From the NCBI GenBank assembly GCA_937967535.1, contig CALCMV010000195.1, positions 1 to 11,050 of the forward strand: a DNA stretch of 11,050 nt. Reading direction: 5' to 3'. Positions 1 through 7,458 of the stretch are shown in pieces (position 1 is the stretch's first letter; every line of letters begins with the position of its first letter). Below the pieces are notes generated by a model. It did no database searches. It was not told the DNA's origin and saw only the letters and a program-made list of their open reading frames with translations. The position numbers were made by a program, and so were the translations under genes. Source of the stretch: an uncultured Saprospiraceae bacterium (GTDB lineage: Bacteria > Bacteroidota > Bacteroidia > Chitinophagales > Saprospiraceae).

Positions 1-25
1 GACAGATTGATGAGCTTATTTTGCG

Positions 26-91
26 CTTAGTTTTCCTCTTGAAAGCGGGCGTTTATCGGGATAAATAACTGTTTTCAAGGGGGAAAATAAG
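26..91. repeat. Imperfect inverted repeat hairpin
   Basis: CTTAGTTTTCCTCTTGAAA at 26-44 is nearly the reverse complement of TTTTCAAGGGGGAAAATAAG at 72-91, giving arms of about 19-20 nt with a few mismatches. The loop carries TTTAT-CGGG-ATAAA. There is no T-run immediately after the stem on either strand, so it reads more like an intergenic palindromic repeat than a terminator. Confidence 0.55.
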
Positions 92-275
92 CGTAAAAGA
101 AGCCATATAGCTGTCGAAGTTATTTTGTTTCTTTCACTAAAAATAAAAATGCGACAATTTGAGATGCACCCGTTCAAACTCAAATTTAAATTTAAGCCTC
201 CTTCGGAGAGATAAACTAAGGTCGCAAATTTATTGACAACATGTTGGTTTCAAAAAATTACTAAGTGCCTAATGT

Positions 276-309
276 ACGAATGATTTCAAGGGAATTATCA
301 ATAAATTCG
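276..309. repeat. 34-bp dispersed repeat, copy 1
   Basis: This 34-bp sequence, beginning ACGAATGATTTCAAGGGAAT, recurs in the same orientation at 9264-9297 with one substitution (A to G). It lies in non-coding DNA both times. In the second copy it sits inside a longer palindromic repeat with CACGAAT/ATTCGTG ends, so this copy is probably a degraded member of the same family. Confidence 0.75.
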
Positions 310-353
310 GAATGTTTAGAATTGCAGTTGACACTTTTATCTTCAAATTAAAA

Positions 354-528
354 TAATGTAAAATGTAAAATAATAAATGTAAAATGTAAATTTGTAGGAC
401 GTGAGTGAGCGTGAAATGTTACTTATTTTATTGATTTTCAATTATTAAAAAGTAAAAAACATAATAATTTGTGTGCGTACTACAAGCACTTTTACATTTT
501 ATATTTTGTGTTTTACATTTTACATTTA
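354..528. repeat. Inverted repeat with 7-nt periodic arms
   Basis: The left arm (354-390) and right arm (491-528) are near-perfect reverse complements of about 37-38 nt. Each is built from repeats of TAAAATG (left) or its complement (right). The roughly 100-bp interior shows no gene. The right arm ends about 30 bp past the stop of the leftward glycosidase gene, so an mRNA reading through would contain the hairpin. It could protect or terminate the transcript, but the arms are AT-only and no T-run follows, so a dispersed intergenic repeat is the safer reading. Confidence 0.7.
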
Positions 529-558
529 AAAAAATGCAAAAATTGTCAAAGAACCAAT

Positions 559-3042
559 TTACTTTCCTACAAAAATGCCTTTTGTTCCCAGCACATTATC
601 CTGTTGCACACTGACCCAATAAAAACCACTTGCGAGTTGAGGCGGCAATTGAAAACGTCCGTCAGCCAAACTAGTCTGATGCACCAAACGCCCTGTGGGG
701 TCAGAGATTAAAATCTTTGAATTGTTGAATGTTGTGTTATCTGTTTGGATGTAAATTTCAGCCCCAACTTTCGCCGGATTGGGAAAAATATCAAGTTTGT
801 CTAAAACCACAACTTCCTCATTGTCAACAACTACAGGTTCATCATCTACTCGAAATGCCATATCCCATTGCAGGTCCGGTATTGGTATGCGTAGCGTATT
901 ATTCGTAGCTGATACGGTAGATGTCTGTCTCATTTCTCCCGTCAGGCAATCGTACCATTTTACATAATAATCACCATCCGCAAAAGCCTCCACCACCAAT
1001 TCGCTGCCCTTTACTTCTTCGGGAACATTACCTGCAACCATGTTTACATGATTATAATTACTATTCAATACCCAACCCGCCGCCTTTTGGTTGTCGGCAG
1101 CCGTCAGCACATAAGAATCTACGCAAGACCCCATATTATCCAGTCGATAAGATTCAATAGTAATCCAATCCGAGCCAAGATTATCCACTTTGATGAGTTT
1201 GGGACCCGGCGTTATGAGTACCGTATAAGTTGTGTTTGTTTCAGCGGCTGTGTTAAGCACCAAGTCGCCATTGATAGAAATAGAAATTTTGGGCGAATCG
1301 CCTGTAAGATTGCCCGTTGTAACAGAAAATTCACCCGCAGAAGGGTAATTTACCGAAAAACTCGGTGGGCTTCTAAATGCTGTATTCCACTCTGAACCAT
1401 ACAGATATGAACTCAATCTTGGGTGTATAGGGTTTGTTTCGCCGTTTTCATCTACGATAATATTACCCTCACCGATTCCGCCCCAAACCAGCGTTGGTGT
1501 CAGCACCAAATCTCCGGGCGCACCTGTCACATAAGATACTGCGGGCTGCAAATCAGCCTCCAAAAACGGCATTTGGTCTACCACTGTACGAACCGGGGCA
1601 AAGTGGTAATACAAGTCGCGCGGATGAATATAATTGTCCCACCACCAAGTCATGCCCGTACCCATACCACCTCCAAAAACAGGCGCCCATAGCGCATTGT
1701 GAATATGGATACCATCGGGGTCGCCATTGGCAAGTGTGGGGCTGCTGCCCAAACCAAATTCGCCCGTCAGACTAGGCTTTCCAAAATCTCTGATGTAGTC
1801 ACGAATAACGCCTACAAGGGCGCGTTCAAGATTCGGACTATTGATATAAAAATAGGTTTGTGTAAAGTCATAATCGGGATTGTTCCATACTTCGGGGTCT
1901 TGGTCGGCATCGGCATAGCTAGTCGAAATCAAGTGTTGGTAGGGGTCAATTTCCTTCAAATACGCGCCCATTTCGGCATGCCAATCGCGTACTTTTTGGA
2001 TGTGTGTGTAAAAATCATCTGTCCAATTGACTTCATTGAACAATTCCCAAGATTGTACCGCCCGCGAGTAGCCATACCGCGCCACTAGATAGCGTAGTCG
2101 GTTGCGCGTATGTGCGCGTGCCGTCGAGTCGGTGAAAAAATCCCATGTATTCTGACAGGTTCCGCCATTGACAACATTGTGCGGATTGTTGTGCCAGTTT
2201 GGATTGACAGTACTCGATACCTGACCATGATGCTGCAAAGCCACCATGACATATATGCCTTTTTCAGCACAAAAATCGTAGAGCCAATCCTGATAAAATA
2301 AGTTCCTTTCCTTGTACCGCCGCAAGCCTTCAAAACCTTGCCAGCCGTTTTTCCATTCGATACCCAAGCCCCAGTGTGCATGCCAAATTCGGATAAAATT
2401 GCCGCCGTTTTCATACAATTTATTGACCCATTCCTGATAATTGAGATAGGCATTGGAGTTGTGCCAGCCCATATTTTCGCCAATCAAAATGAGTTGTTCG
2501 CCATTGTCAAATTCTAAATAATTTGTATTGCCTGTTCGTACAAAACCCTTATTTTCTGTACTTGTAATTTCTACACAATTAAATGTTTGTATATCAAAAC
2601 TTGCTGTACCTTCTGTATCGCTTACCTTTACTTGCAGTGACCATTCGCCTAGCTCATCAGGCGAAAAGCGCACACGAAAAGCACCTGCACCTACCGGAGT
2701 CAGGCTACCGTTTGAGGTATTCAAATTATAATCTCGCATGAAAAAACCGTCCACCGTTTTTTGTGCGCCGGAGGGTGCAGTGAAAACCGCCCAAACCCTG
2801 ATTTGGTCAAAATCATAAGGGTTGTTGTAAGTAGCTTCGAGTTCTAGTGTGGTTTCAAATTTACCGTATTTTTCTACTGTATAATCAGCCACAAAAGAGG
2901 CATGAATTACAGGCTCATTTAGCTGTTCATATTTTGTTAATCCCAAATATGCATTCAGTGAATTTGCTTGCAAAGAAGTACTTTTCCAAAATATCATTTG
3001 GAAAAATAGTAAGAAAACGATGATTACTTGGTTGTTTTTCAT
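559..3042 (-). CDS. Secreted DUF5060/clan GH-A glycoside hydrolase with T9SS sorting domain
   Basis: This is an 827-residue, probably extracellular polysaccharide-cleaving enzyme. A signal peptide (basic KNN, then a hydrophobic stretch at 6-19) precedes a DUF5060-type beta domain at about 48-150. A TIM-barrel region at about 180-495 follows. It contains WELFNEVNW, where E337 is the likely acid/base, and LTGEFGLG, where E428 is the likely nucleophile. This is the paired-glutamate layout of retaining clan GH-A enzymes related to GH5. Two beta-sandwich-like segments follow (about 560-640 and 640-735). The C-terminus opens with LDIFPNPA at 750-757 and runs to 827 as a type A Por/T9SS sorting domain, so export through SecYEG and then T9SS is expected. 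The exact GH family and substrate cannot be settled by eye. The gene stands alone, divergent from the DUF2891 gene, with no SusC/SusD pair in view. No good promoter match was found upstream. Confidence 0.88.
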   Translation of the reverse strand: MKNNQVIIVFLLFFQMIFWKSTSLQANSLNAYLGLTKYEQLNEPVIHASFVADYTVEKYGKFETTLELEATYNNPYDFDQIRVWAVFTAPSGAQKTVDGFFMRDYNLNTSNGSLTPVGAGAFRVRFSPDELGEWSLQVKVSDTEGTASFDIQTFNCVEITSTENKGFVRTGNTNYLEFDNGEQLILIGENMGWHNSNAYLNYQEWVNKLYENGGNFIRIWHAHWGLGIEWKNGWQGFEGLRRYKERNLFYQDWLYDFCAEKGIYVMVALQHHGQVSSTVNPNWHNNPHNVVNGGTCQNTWDFFTDSTARAHTRNRLRYLVARYGYSRAVQSWELFNEVNWTDDFYTHIQKVRDWHAEMGAYLKEIDPYQHLISTSYADADQDPEVWNNPDYDFTQTYFYINSPNLERALVGVIRDYIRDFGKPSLTGEFGLGSSPTLANGDPDGIHIHNALWAPVFGGGMGTGMTWWWDNYIHPRDLYYHFAPVRTVVDQMPFLEADLQPAVSYVTGAPGDLVLTPTLVWGGIGEGNIIVDENGETNPIHPRLSSYLYGSEWNTAFRSPPSFSVNYPSAGEFSVTTGNLTGDSPKISISINGDLVLNTAAETNTTYTVLITPGPKLIKVDNLGSDWITIESYRLDNMGSCVDSYVLTAADNQKAAGWVLNSNYNHVNMVAGNVPEEVKGSELVVEAFADGDYYVKWYDCLTGEMRQTSTVSATNNTLRIPIPDLQWDMAFRVDDEPVVVDNEEVVVLDKLDIFPNPAKVGAEIYIQTDNTTFNNSKILISDPTGRLVHQTSLADGRFQLPPQLASGFYWVSVQQDNVLGTKGIFVGK

Positions 3043-3407
3043 AAATTAGTTTTATTTATCTTAGATAAATTTACGTTTTTTTTATGAAAAAAACACGATA
3101 TAATTTTTTATAATCCGTTGTTTTTTACTTTTTCCATCAAAAATGTTGGCACTTTGACAAATATTTTCGATAGTCCTTTATATCTAATGTCTTCGCCAAA
3201 TTTTGAATTATGAATTTTGAATGACAAATTAATTTAAATTTTGCTTTGTTTTTTATTGATAATTAAAAATTAACAAATTAAATATTTTTTATCATTCAAA
3301 ATTTTTCATTTATCCCGATAATTATCGGGACAAAATTGGCGAACACATTATTTAGATCTAATGCTAATTCTTATTTCAAATCAATACATTTTCCATAACT
3401 TAACAGC
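3043..3407. other. Divergent intergenic region
   Basis: This 365-bp gap separates the start codons of two divergent genes and must hold both promoters. I found no exact TAnnTTTG box with a well-placed TTG for either gene; the nearest to the rightward gene is TACATTTT around 3385. About half the gap is the inverted-repeat element at 3179-3360. The rest is AT-rich with poly-T tracts. Confidence 0.6.
3179..3360. repeat. 182-bp inverted-repeat element (REP/MITE-like), copy 1
   Basis: The ends are imperfect inverted repeats. TATATCTAATGT followed by CTTCGCCAAATTTTG (3179-3205) mirrors CAAAATTGGCGAACAC plus ATTATTTAGATCTA (3331-3360), with small gaps. Inside are TTTTGAA-type 7-nt repeats at 3201-3221, partly complementary to ATTCAAAATTTTTCATT near 3294-3310, and a perfect 18-bp palindrome around CCCGATAATTATCGGG (3314-3329). 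Positions 3314-3350 occur again, inverted and identical over 37 nt, at 11014-11050. No ORF is present, so this is a non-autonomous dispersed repeat rather than an IS. Confidence 0.75.
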
Positions 3408-4496
3408 ATGAAACACATTATACCATTGTTCACAATAGTCCTATTCACGACTTGTTTCAATTACAATCAAAAAGCTACCACTATGTCCGAAGCACCCGTT
3501 AGCGACATCCGCCTCGACCTCGCCGAAGCCAATCGGCTTGCCGAATTGCCCCTCGCATGTATCACGCAGCCGCTACCCTATAAGGCGGGTCACACCATTG
3601 CCAAAGCCGAAGATAATGATATGCCGCAGGTGCATCATCCGGCGTTTTATGGCTGCTTTGATTGGCACTCGGCGGTGCATGGGCATTGGTCTTTGGTGTA
3701 TTTGATGAAGCAATTTCCGAATCTCGAAGCAGCAGACTCGGCACGCACAAAATTGGCGATGAACCTCACAAAAGAAAATATCGAAAAGGAAGTCGAGTAC
3801 TTCTCTATGAATCGCTACACCAAGTCATTTGAGCGAACTTATGGTTGGGCATGGTTGCTCAAATTGCAGGAAGAACTCTACACTTGGGAAGATGCTGATG
3901 CCCAAAAGTGGTACACCAATTTGCAACCACTCGCCGATTATATTTCTAATGCTTACATTGAATATTTGCCCAAACTCGTCTATCCCATCCGCGTAGGCGA
4001 GCATACGAATACAGCATTTGGATTGAGTTTCGCATACGACTATGCACAGACGGTGGGCGACAAGGCACTCGCAACCGCGATACGCACCGCAGCCATTCGT
4101 TTTTATGCCAATGATAAAGGCTGCCCAATTCAATGGGAACCGAGTGGCTATGATTTTTTGTCGCCTTGTTTGCAAGAGGCGGATATTATGCGGAAGGTCT
4201 TGTCGGAAAAGGAATTTGATGTGTGGTTGGCTGATTTTTTACCCGAATTGACCAATAAAAAACTCGCACTCGACCCCGCGAAAGTCATTGACCGTTCGGA
4301 TGGAAAATTGGTGCATTTGGATGGGCTGAATTTTTCTCGCGCTTGGTGTCTATATTCACTTGATGGTAATGAAAATGCTAAACGTCTCGCTAATGAACAC
4401 CTTAAATATTCACTGGATAAAATCACAGATGGCGATTATGCAGGGCAACATTGGTTGGCTTCTTTCGCGCTTTATGCGTTTAAAATGAGCCAATAA
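3408..4496 (+). CDS. DUF2891 domain protein, putative lipoprotein
   Basis: The 362-residue protein matches the DUF2891 family by several spaced motifs: HPAFYGCFDWHSAVHGHW (77-94), RTYGWAWLL (143-151), RVGEHTNTAFGLS (195-207), EPSGYDFLSPCLQEADIM (244-261), HLDGLNFSRAWCLY (303-316) and GQHWLASFALYA (346-357). The aromatic, His- and Glu-rich helical motifs suggest an alpha/alpha-barrel fold like that of carbohydrate-active enzymes, but no reaction is established to my knowledge. The N-terminus MKHIIPLFTIVLFTTC looks like a lipoprotein signal with C16 as acceptor, although F-T-T before the Cys is a loose lipobox. A cytoplasmic form from Met26 is the alternative. The Nramp gene starts 99 bp downstream in the same direction, with a repeat hairpin between them. 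Confidence 0.85.
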   Translation: MKHIIPLFTIVLFTTCFNYNQKATTMSEAPVSDIRLDLAEANRLAELPLACITQPLPYKAGHTIAKAEDNDMPQVHHPAFYGCFDWHSAVHGHWSLVYLMKQFPNLEAADSARTKLAMNLTKENIEKEVEYFSMNRYTKSFERTYGWAWLLKLQEELYTWEDADAQKWYTNLQPLADYISNAYIEYLPKLVYPIRVGEHTNTAFGLSFAYDYAQTVGDKALATAIRTAAIRFYANDKGCPIQWEPSGYDFLSPCLQEADIMRKVLSEKEFDVWLADFLPELTNKKLALDPAKVIDRSDGKLVHLDGLNFSRAWCLYSLDGNENAKRLANEHLKYSLDKITDGDYAGQHWLASFALYAFKMSQ

Positions 4497-4503
4497 AATT
4501 TTT

Positions 4504-4594
4504 GATTTTTGATTTCGTGATTTTTGATTGTATTACCTTTTTCAAGGTAAAGCATTTCAAAAATCAAAAATCAAAAATCACTCAATCAAAAATC
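4504..4594. repeat. Repeat hairpin abutting the transporter start
   Basis: The left arm at 4504-4529 and right arm at 4569-4594 are reverse complements over 24 of 26 nt. They consist of repeats of the 7-mer TTTTGAT and its complement ATCAAAA. Between them lies a second perfect hairpin, TTACCTT-TTTC-AAGGTAA (4533-4550). The right arm ends one base before the ATG at 4596. The structure starts only a few bases after the DUF2891 stop, so it would lie in a shared transcript. No T-run follows the stems. Confidence 0.75.
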
Positions 4595-4595
4595 T

Positions 4596-5783
4596 ATGAG
4601 AAAATACTTTGGTCCAAGCACATTAGTCGCCGCCGCATTTATCGGTCCCGGTACACTGACGACTTGCACGATGGCAGGTGTGCAGACGGGTTACACGCTC
4701 TTGTGGGCGATGCTGTTTTCAATTTTCGCGACCTTGATTTTACAGGAAATGTCGGCGCGATTGGGCTTTGTGACGCGCAAGGGTTTGGGCGAGGCGATTG
4801 ACAGTCAATTTTCGGTGGGCGTGTCGCGGGTCTTGGTATTTTTCTTGGTCATTGGGGCGATTTTGATTGGCAATGCAGCCTATGAAGCGGGCAATATTGC
4901 GGGTGGTGTGCTGGGTTTGCATTTGATAATGGGTGAGTGGAAAATCTTGCCTTTAGGCTTGGGCGGTATTAGTTTTTTGTTGCTTTTTTTCGGAAAATAT
5001 AAACTCGTAGAGCGCGTATTGATTGGCTTGGTGATTTTGATGAGTGTTTGTTTTTTGCTGACGGCTATTATCGTGCGTCCTGATTTTGGGGCAATTTTTC
5101 GGGGCTTTATTCCGAGTGGAATTGATGAAAATTTTCTATTGATAATGGGTTTGATTGGTACGACTGTCGTGCCGTATAATTTGTTTCTTCACGCTGCTAC
5201 GATTTCTAAAAAATGGGATGAAAACGCCTCTATCCGCGACATTCGCATCGAAAATGCGGTGGCGATTACTTTGGGTGGTTTGATTTCGATGTTGATTATT
5301 ATTACGGCAGCCGCTTCGAGTGGAAATGTGGAAGCCGTCACCTCCGCCAAAGACCTCGCTACTCAACTCGAACCGCTTTTTGGTGCTACGGCAAAATGGG
5401 CGATGGGCTTGGGCTTGCTGGCGGCAGGATTAAGTTCGACCTTGACGGCACCGATGGCAGCAGCTTATGCGGCGCAAGGTTTATTTGCTTGGGAAAAGAA
5501 TGAAAAGGACATGAAATTTCGTGCGGTGTGGATGTTGATTTTGGGGATTGGCATAGTGGTAGCAATGATGCCTGATTTGAAACCTGTGCGGATTATCAAA
5601 TTTGCTCAAATTACAAATGCACTCTTACTACCTTTTATCGCAGTGTATTTGTTGTACATTTCCAATTCAAAAAAATTACTCGGAAAATATACCAATACTT
5701 TGTTGGTCAATATTTTGGCGGCTGTGGTGATTGGGATTACCATTTTGTTGTCCTTGAAGGTTTTGTACGGGCTTTTCGGGTAA
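4596..5783 (+). CDS. Divergent Nramp (SLC11/MntH-like) family transporter
   Basis: This is a 395-residue integral membrane protein with about 11 hydrophobic segments, the Nramp layout. The N-terminus aligns well with Nramp TM1-TM2: GPSTLVAAAFIGPGT, then TGYTLLW and LQEMSARLGFVT. The TM6 signature region is GTTVVPYNLFLHAA (188-201). Classic Nramps bind Mn/Fe with Asp and Asn of a DPGN motif in TM1 and with Ala and Met before PHN in TM6. Here those positions read G17-P-G-T20, T189 and V192-P-Y-N195, so both the acidic and the sulfur ligand are missing. The family call is firm. The substrate is not: Mg-type Nramp relatives or an uncharacterised Bacteroidota clade are possible. ATG 4596 has no Shine-Dalgarno and lies right after a hairpin arm. 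The gene converges on the PHP gene. Confidence 0.88.
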   Translation: MRKYFGPSTLVAAAFIGPGTLTTCTMAGVQTGYTLLWAMLFSIFATLILQEMSARLGFVTRKGLGEAIDSQFSVGVSRVLVFFLVIGAILIGNAAYEAGNIAGGVLGLHLIMGEWKILPLGLGGISFLLLFFGKYKLVERVLIGLVILMSVCFLLTAIIVRPDFGAIFRGFIPSGIDENFLLIMGLIGTTVVPYNLFLHAATISKKWDENASIRDIRIENAVAITLGGLISMLIIITAAASSGNVEAVTSAKDLATQLEPLFGATAKWAMGLGLLAAGLSSTLTAPMAAAYAAQGLFAWEKNEKDMKFRAVWMLILGIGIVVAMMPDLKPVRIIKFAQITNALLLPFIAVYLLYISNSKKLLGKYTNTLLVNILAAVVIGITILLSLKVLYGLFG

Positions 5784-5880
5784 AGTGGTAATGTTATTAG
5801 ATGTAATACTCTTAGCCTTTCATCTTTGTTTGGTTGTCACTATCAGAACTTAACCCGTTATTATAAAATGTCCTAACCGC

Positions 5881-5917
5881 AAAAATGCAGTGCCGAAGCA
5901 CCCCACTTCGGCATTTT
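5881..5917. terminator. Bidirectional intrinsic terminator
   Basis: A perfect 8-bp stem, TGCCGAAG (5891-5898) with CTTCGGCA (5906-5913), has a 7-nt loop. An A-rich tract flanks it on the left and TTTTCATTT on the right, so it can end transcripts from both sides. It lies between the convergent transporter gene (stop 5783) and PHP gene (stop 5944), where a shared terminator is expected. Confidence 0.85.
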
Positions 5918-5943
5918 CATTTAACAAGATTTTCATTTCGGTA

Positions 5944-6816
5944 TTACCCATTAGATAAGAGCCGCATCGAAGTCCACGCATCATTTAAATAAGCCTTAAC
6001 TTCTTTATAACCAATATTTAAAAGTAGCACTGCTACCTCCTCAAAATTATTCTCCAATTCCGAAAAATGATGAGCATCCGAACTGATAGTTACGGGAATA
6101 TTCTTAGCAAAACACAATTCCAAAATCCATTTTGACGGGTAAAATTCAGTCGTTTTTCCCTGATAAAAACCGCGCGTATTGACTTCTACAATACAGCTTG
6201 AATTTGAAATTAACTCTATCGTTTCCGCTACAATTTCCTTGTACCAAGCCTGCGTTTCATCAAAAAAACGATTGCCTTTATTGAGTTTTTTAATCAAATC
6301 CAAATGCCCGATAATATCCGGCGGGTCGTATTTGACCATCATTTGTACACGTTCATAATACGCTCGTACCATCGCCTGCACATCATCCGCATACACCTCA
6401 CGCAAGCCACGCGCCAACTCCTCCGCCGTAAAATCCATGCAAAAATATTCCCCATCTGCATACTGCCCGATGTAATGCACCGACCCCACAATCACATCCA
6501 ATTTATATGCCTCAAAATCGCCCGGACCAATCACATCCGGTATAAAATCCACCTCTAAACCTGTATAAATTTGCAACTGCGGATGCGCCTCTTTCGCATG
6601 TTTGATGTCTTGCAAATATGCCTTCAAGTCCTCCTGTTTCATATGCCAATCCGACTGAAACGGCACAGGCGCGTGACTCGAAAAGCCAATCGCAAGCATC
6701 TGATTTTCAATAGCTTGTCGGGCATGTTCTTCTACTGTACATTTGCCGTCACAGTAGAAAGTGTGCATGTGATAATTCGTCCAATTCATAACTGTACAGG
6801 CGATTTCAATCGCCAT
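5944..6816 (-). CDS. PHP-domain phosphoesterase, HisJ/HisK-type histidinol-phosphatase family
   Basis: The 290-residue protein has the full PHP metal-site set: NYHMHT (H16, H18), D23 and H31 nearby, SSHAP (H48), GLEVDF (E88), VGSVHYIG (H114), IGHLDLI (H171), VEVNTRG (213-216) and ISSDAHH (D247, H249). The order and length match HisJ-type histidinol-phosphatases, which convert histidinol phosphate to histidinol with metal ions. No other his gene is in view, and Bacteroidota commonly use a HisB phosphatase, so it could be a generic phosphoesterase. The start at Met1 is supported by AGGAGG 9 nt upstream; Met10, just before the NWTNYHMH motif, has no such site. It begins 3 nt after the stop of the YdeI-like gene and is clearly co-transcribed with it. 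Confidence 0.85.
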   Translation of the reverse strand: MAIEIACTVMNWTNYHMHTFYCDGKCTVEEHARQAIENQMLAIGFSSHAPVPFQSDWHMKQEDLKAYLQDIKHAKEAHPQLQIYTGLEVDFIPDVIGPGDFEAYKLDVIVGSVHYIGQYADGEYFCMDFTAEELARGLREVYADDVQAMVRAYYERVQMMVKYDPPDIIGHLDLIKKLNKGNRFFDETQAWYKEIVAETIELISNSSCIVEVNTRGFYQGKTTEFYPSKWILELCFAKNIPVTISSDAHHFSELENNFEEVAVLLLNIGYKEVKAYLNDAWTSMRLLSNG

Positions 6817-6819
6817 GTT

Positions 6820-7392
6820 TTATTTCCTCCTAAACGGCTTCGCACGAAGCTCGTTTTCAGAACTTTCGATAAGACCATTCAAACGTTTATGTTGCGTTTT
6901 TTCTTGCTTGGCAGACATCACCCAATGCGTAGCTATACGCTGATACGAAGGTGCTTGCGAGCTAAAAAATGCCCACGCTTTTTCATGTTTTTTGAATTGC
7001 GCTTCAAATTCTGCACTCAATGGCACTTCCTTTTTTTCGTAGGCATATACAAGTGTCTTATGCTCCTTGTGCAACTCATATGCTCGCATTCCCGCGTCGC
7101 GCATCAAGTCTTTTTTTATCAATTCCTTCACTGTTTTTATATTCTTCAAACTCCAATTGCTCTTCGGTCTGCGTGGTGTAAAACGAATTTTATAACTTTC
7201 TCCGTCAATGGATTTTCGTAAACCATCAATCCAACCAAAACATATCGCTGCCTCCACCGATTCATCCCAAGTGATACTCGCTTTTTTCGTTGCTTTCTTG
7301 TAATAACCGACCCACAATTCCCTGACCGAATCGTGATTTTTCTCCAGCCAATTGGCAAAATCTTCCTGTGTTTTAAAAAAAAGTAATTCCAT
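6820..7392 (-). CDS. YdeI/OmpD-associated family protein
   Basis: The protein is 190 residues from Met at 7392. An upstream in-frame ATG at 7461 would add 23 residues, but these are translated from a palindromic repeat, so I reject it. Residues 5-110 carry the YdeI-type N-terminal region, with ELWVGYYKK (25-33), ITWDESVEAAICFGWIDGLR (40-59) and FTPRRPKSNWS (71-81). Residues about 120-185 match the OmdA domain (PLSAEFEAQF, then AWAFFSSQAPSYQRIATHWV). Family members are linked by name to OmpD and bacteriocin protection, but the biochemical role is not established. The basic tail KPFRRK contains the AGGAGG that serves the next gene. It lies 62 bp downstream of the DUF2804 gene, likely in one operon, though a hairpin lies between them. 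Confidence 0.85.
   Translation of the reverse strand: MELLFFKTQEDFANWLEKNHDSVRELWVGYYKKATKKASITWDESVEAAICFGWIDGLRKSIDGESYKIRFTPRRPKSNWSLKNIKTVKELIKKDLMRDAGMRAYELHKEHKTLVYAYEKKEVPLSAEFEAQFKKHEKAWAFFSSQAPSYQRIATHWVMSAKQEKTQHKRLNGLIESSENELRAKPFRRK
6826..6831 (-). promoter_or_regulatory. Shine-Dalgarno site inside the YdeI-like gene
   Basis: AGGAGG on the minus strand overlaps the two Arg codons before the final Lys codon of the YdeI-like gene and lies 9 nt before the PHP-gene ATG at 6816. It decides the PHP start and suggests translational coupling. Such a perfect site is uncommon in Bacteroidota and is unlike the other starts in this window. Confidence 0.75.
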
Positions 7393-7416
7393 TATACGAG
7401 TTATTGAGTTGACGAA

Positions 7417-7458
7417 TTGACGAGTTGTTGAGGAAAGGTCAACTCCACAACTCGTCAA
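7417..7458. repeat. Hairpin overlapping the DUF2804 stop codon
   Basis: TTGACGAGTTGTTGAG at 7417-7432 pairs with CTCCACAACTCGTCAA at 7443-7458, with one mismatch in 16 and a 10-nt loop. Further partial units (TTGAGTTGACGAATTGACGA) extend to about 7404, so the arm is made of repeats of about 8 nt. The right arm covers the TGA stop of the leftward DUF2804 gene (7455-7457). The hairpin lies 25 bp or more before the YdeI-like start. No T-run follows, so read-through into the next gene is plausible. Confidence 0.75.

Larger units (their letters stand above)
1..558. other. Non-coding region with hairpins
   Basis: I see no convincing gene here. The stretch lies downstream of the leftward glycosidase gene. 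It contains an imperfect inverted repeat at 26-44/72-91, whose loop includes TTTATCGGGATAAA. It also contains short inverted pairs such as AATTTGAG/CTCAAATT and TGCGAC/GTCGCA around 150-225, a 34-bp sequence at 276-309 that recurs near 9264, and a long repeat hairpin at 354-528. The 150-225 pairs could fold as RNA, but I do not recognise a known riboswitch or sRNA there. Confidence 0.7.

Noticed and set aside
130..225. Possible structured RNA with TGCGAC/GTCGCA and AATTTGAG/CTCAAATT pairs
   Set aside because: The pairs are short, AT-rich and not followed by a gene; I could not match them to a known riboswitch or sRNA.
2085..2483. 132-codon minus-strand open frame inside the glycosidase gene
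   Set aside because: It overlaps the well-supported glycosidase in another frame and has no recognisable domain or leader.
4556..4594. Short regular repeats that might suggest a CRISPR array
   Set aside because: Units are 7 nt with no spacers, and they form one arm of a hairpin.
6571..7221. 216-codon plus-strand open frame across the PHP and YdeI-like genes
   Set aside because: It is antisense to two genes with clear family motifs and its translation has no family features.
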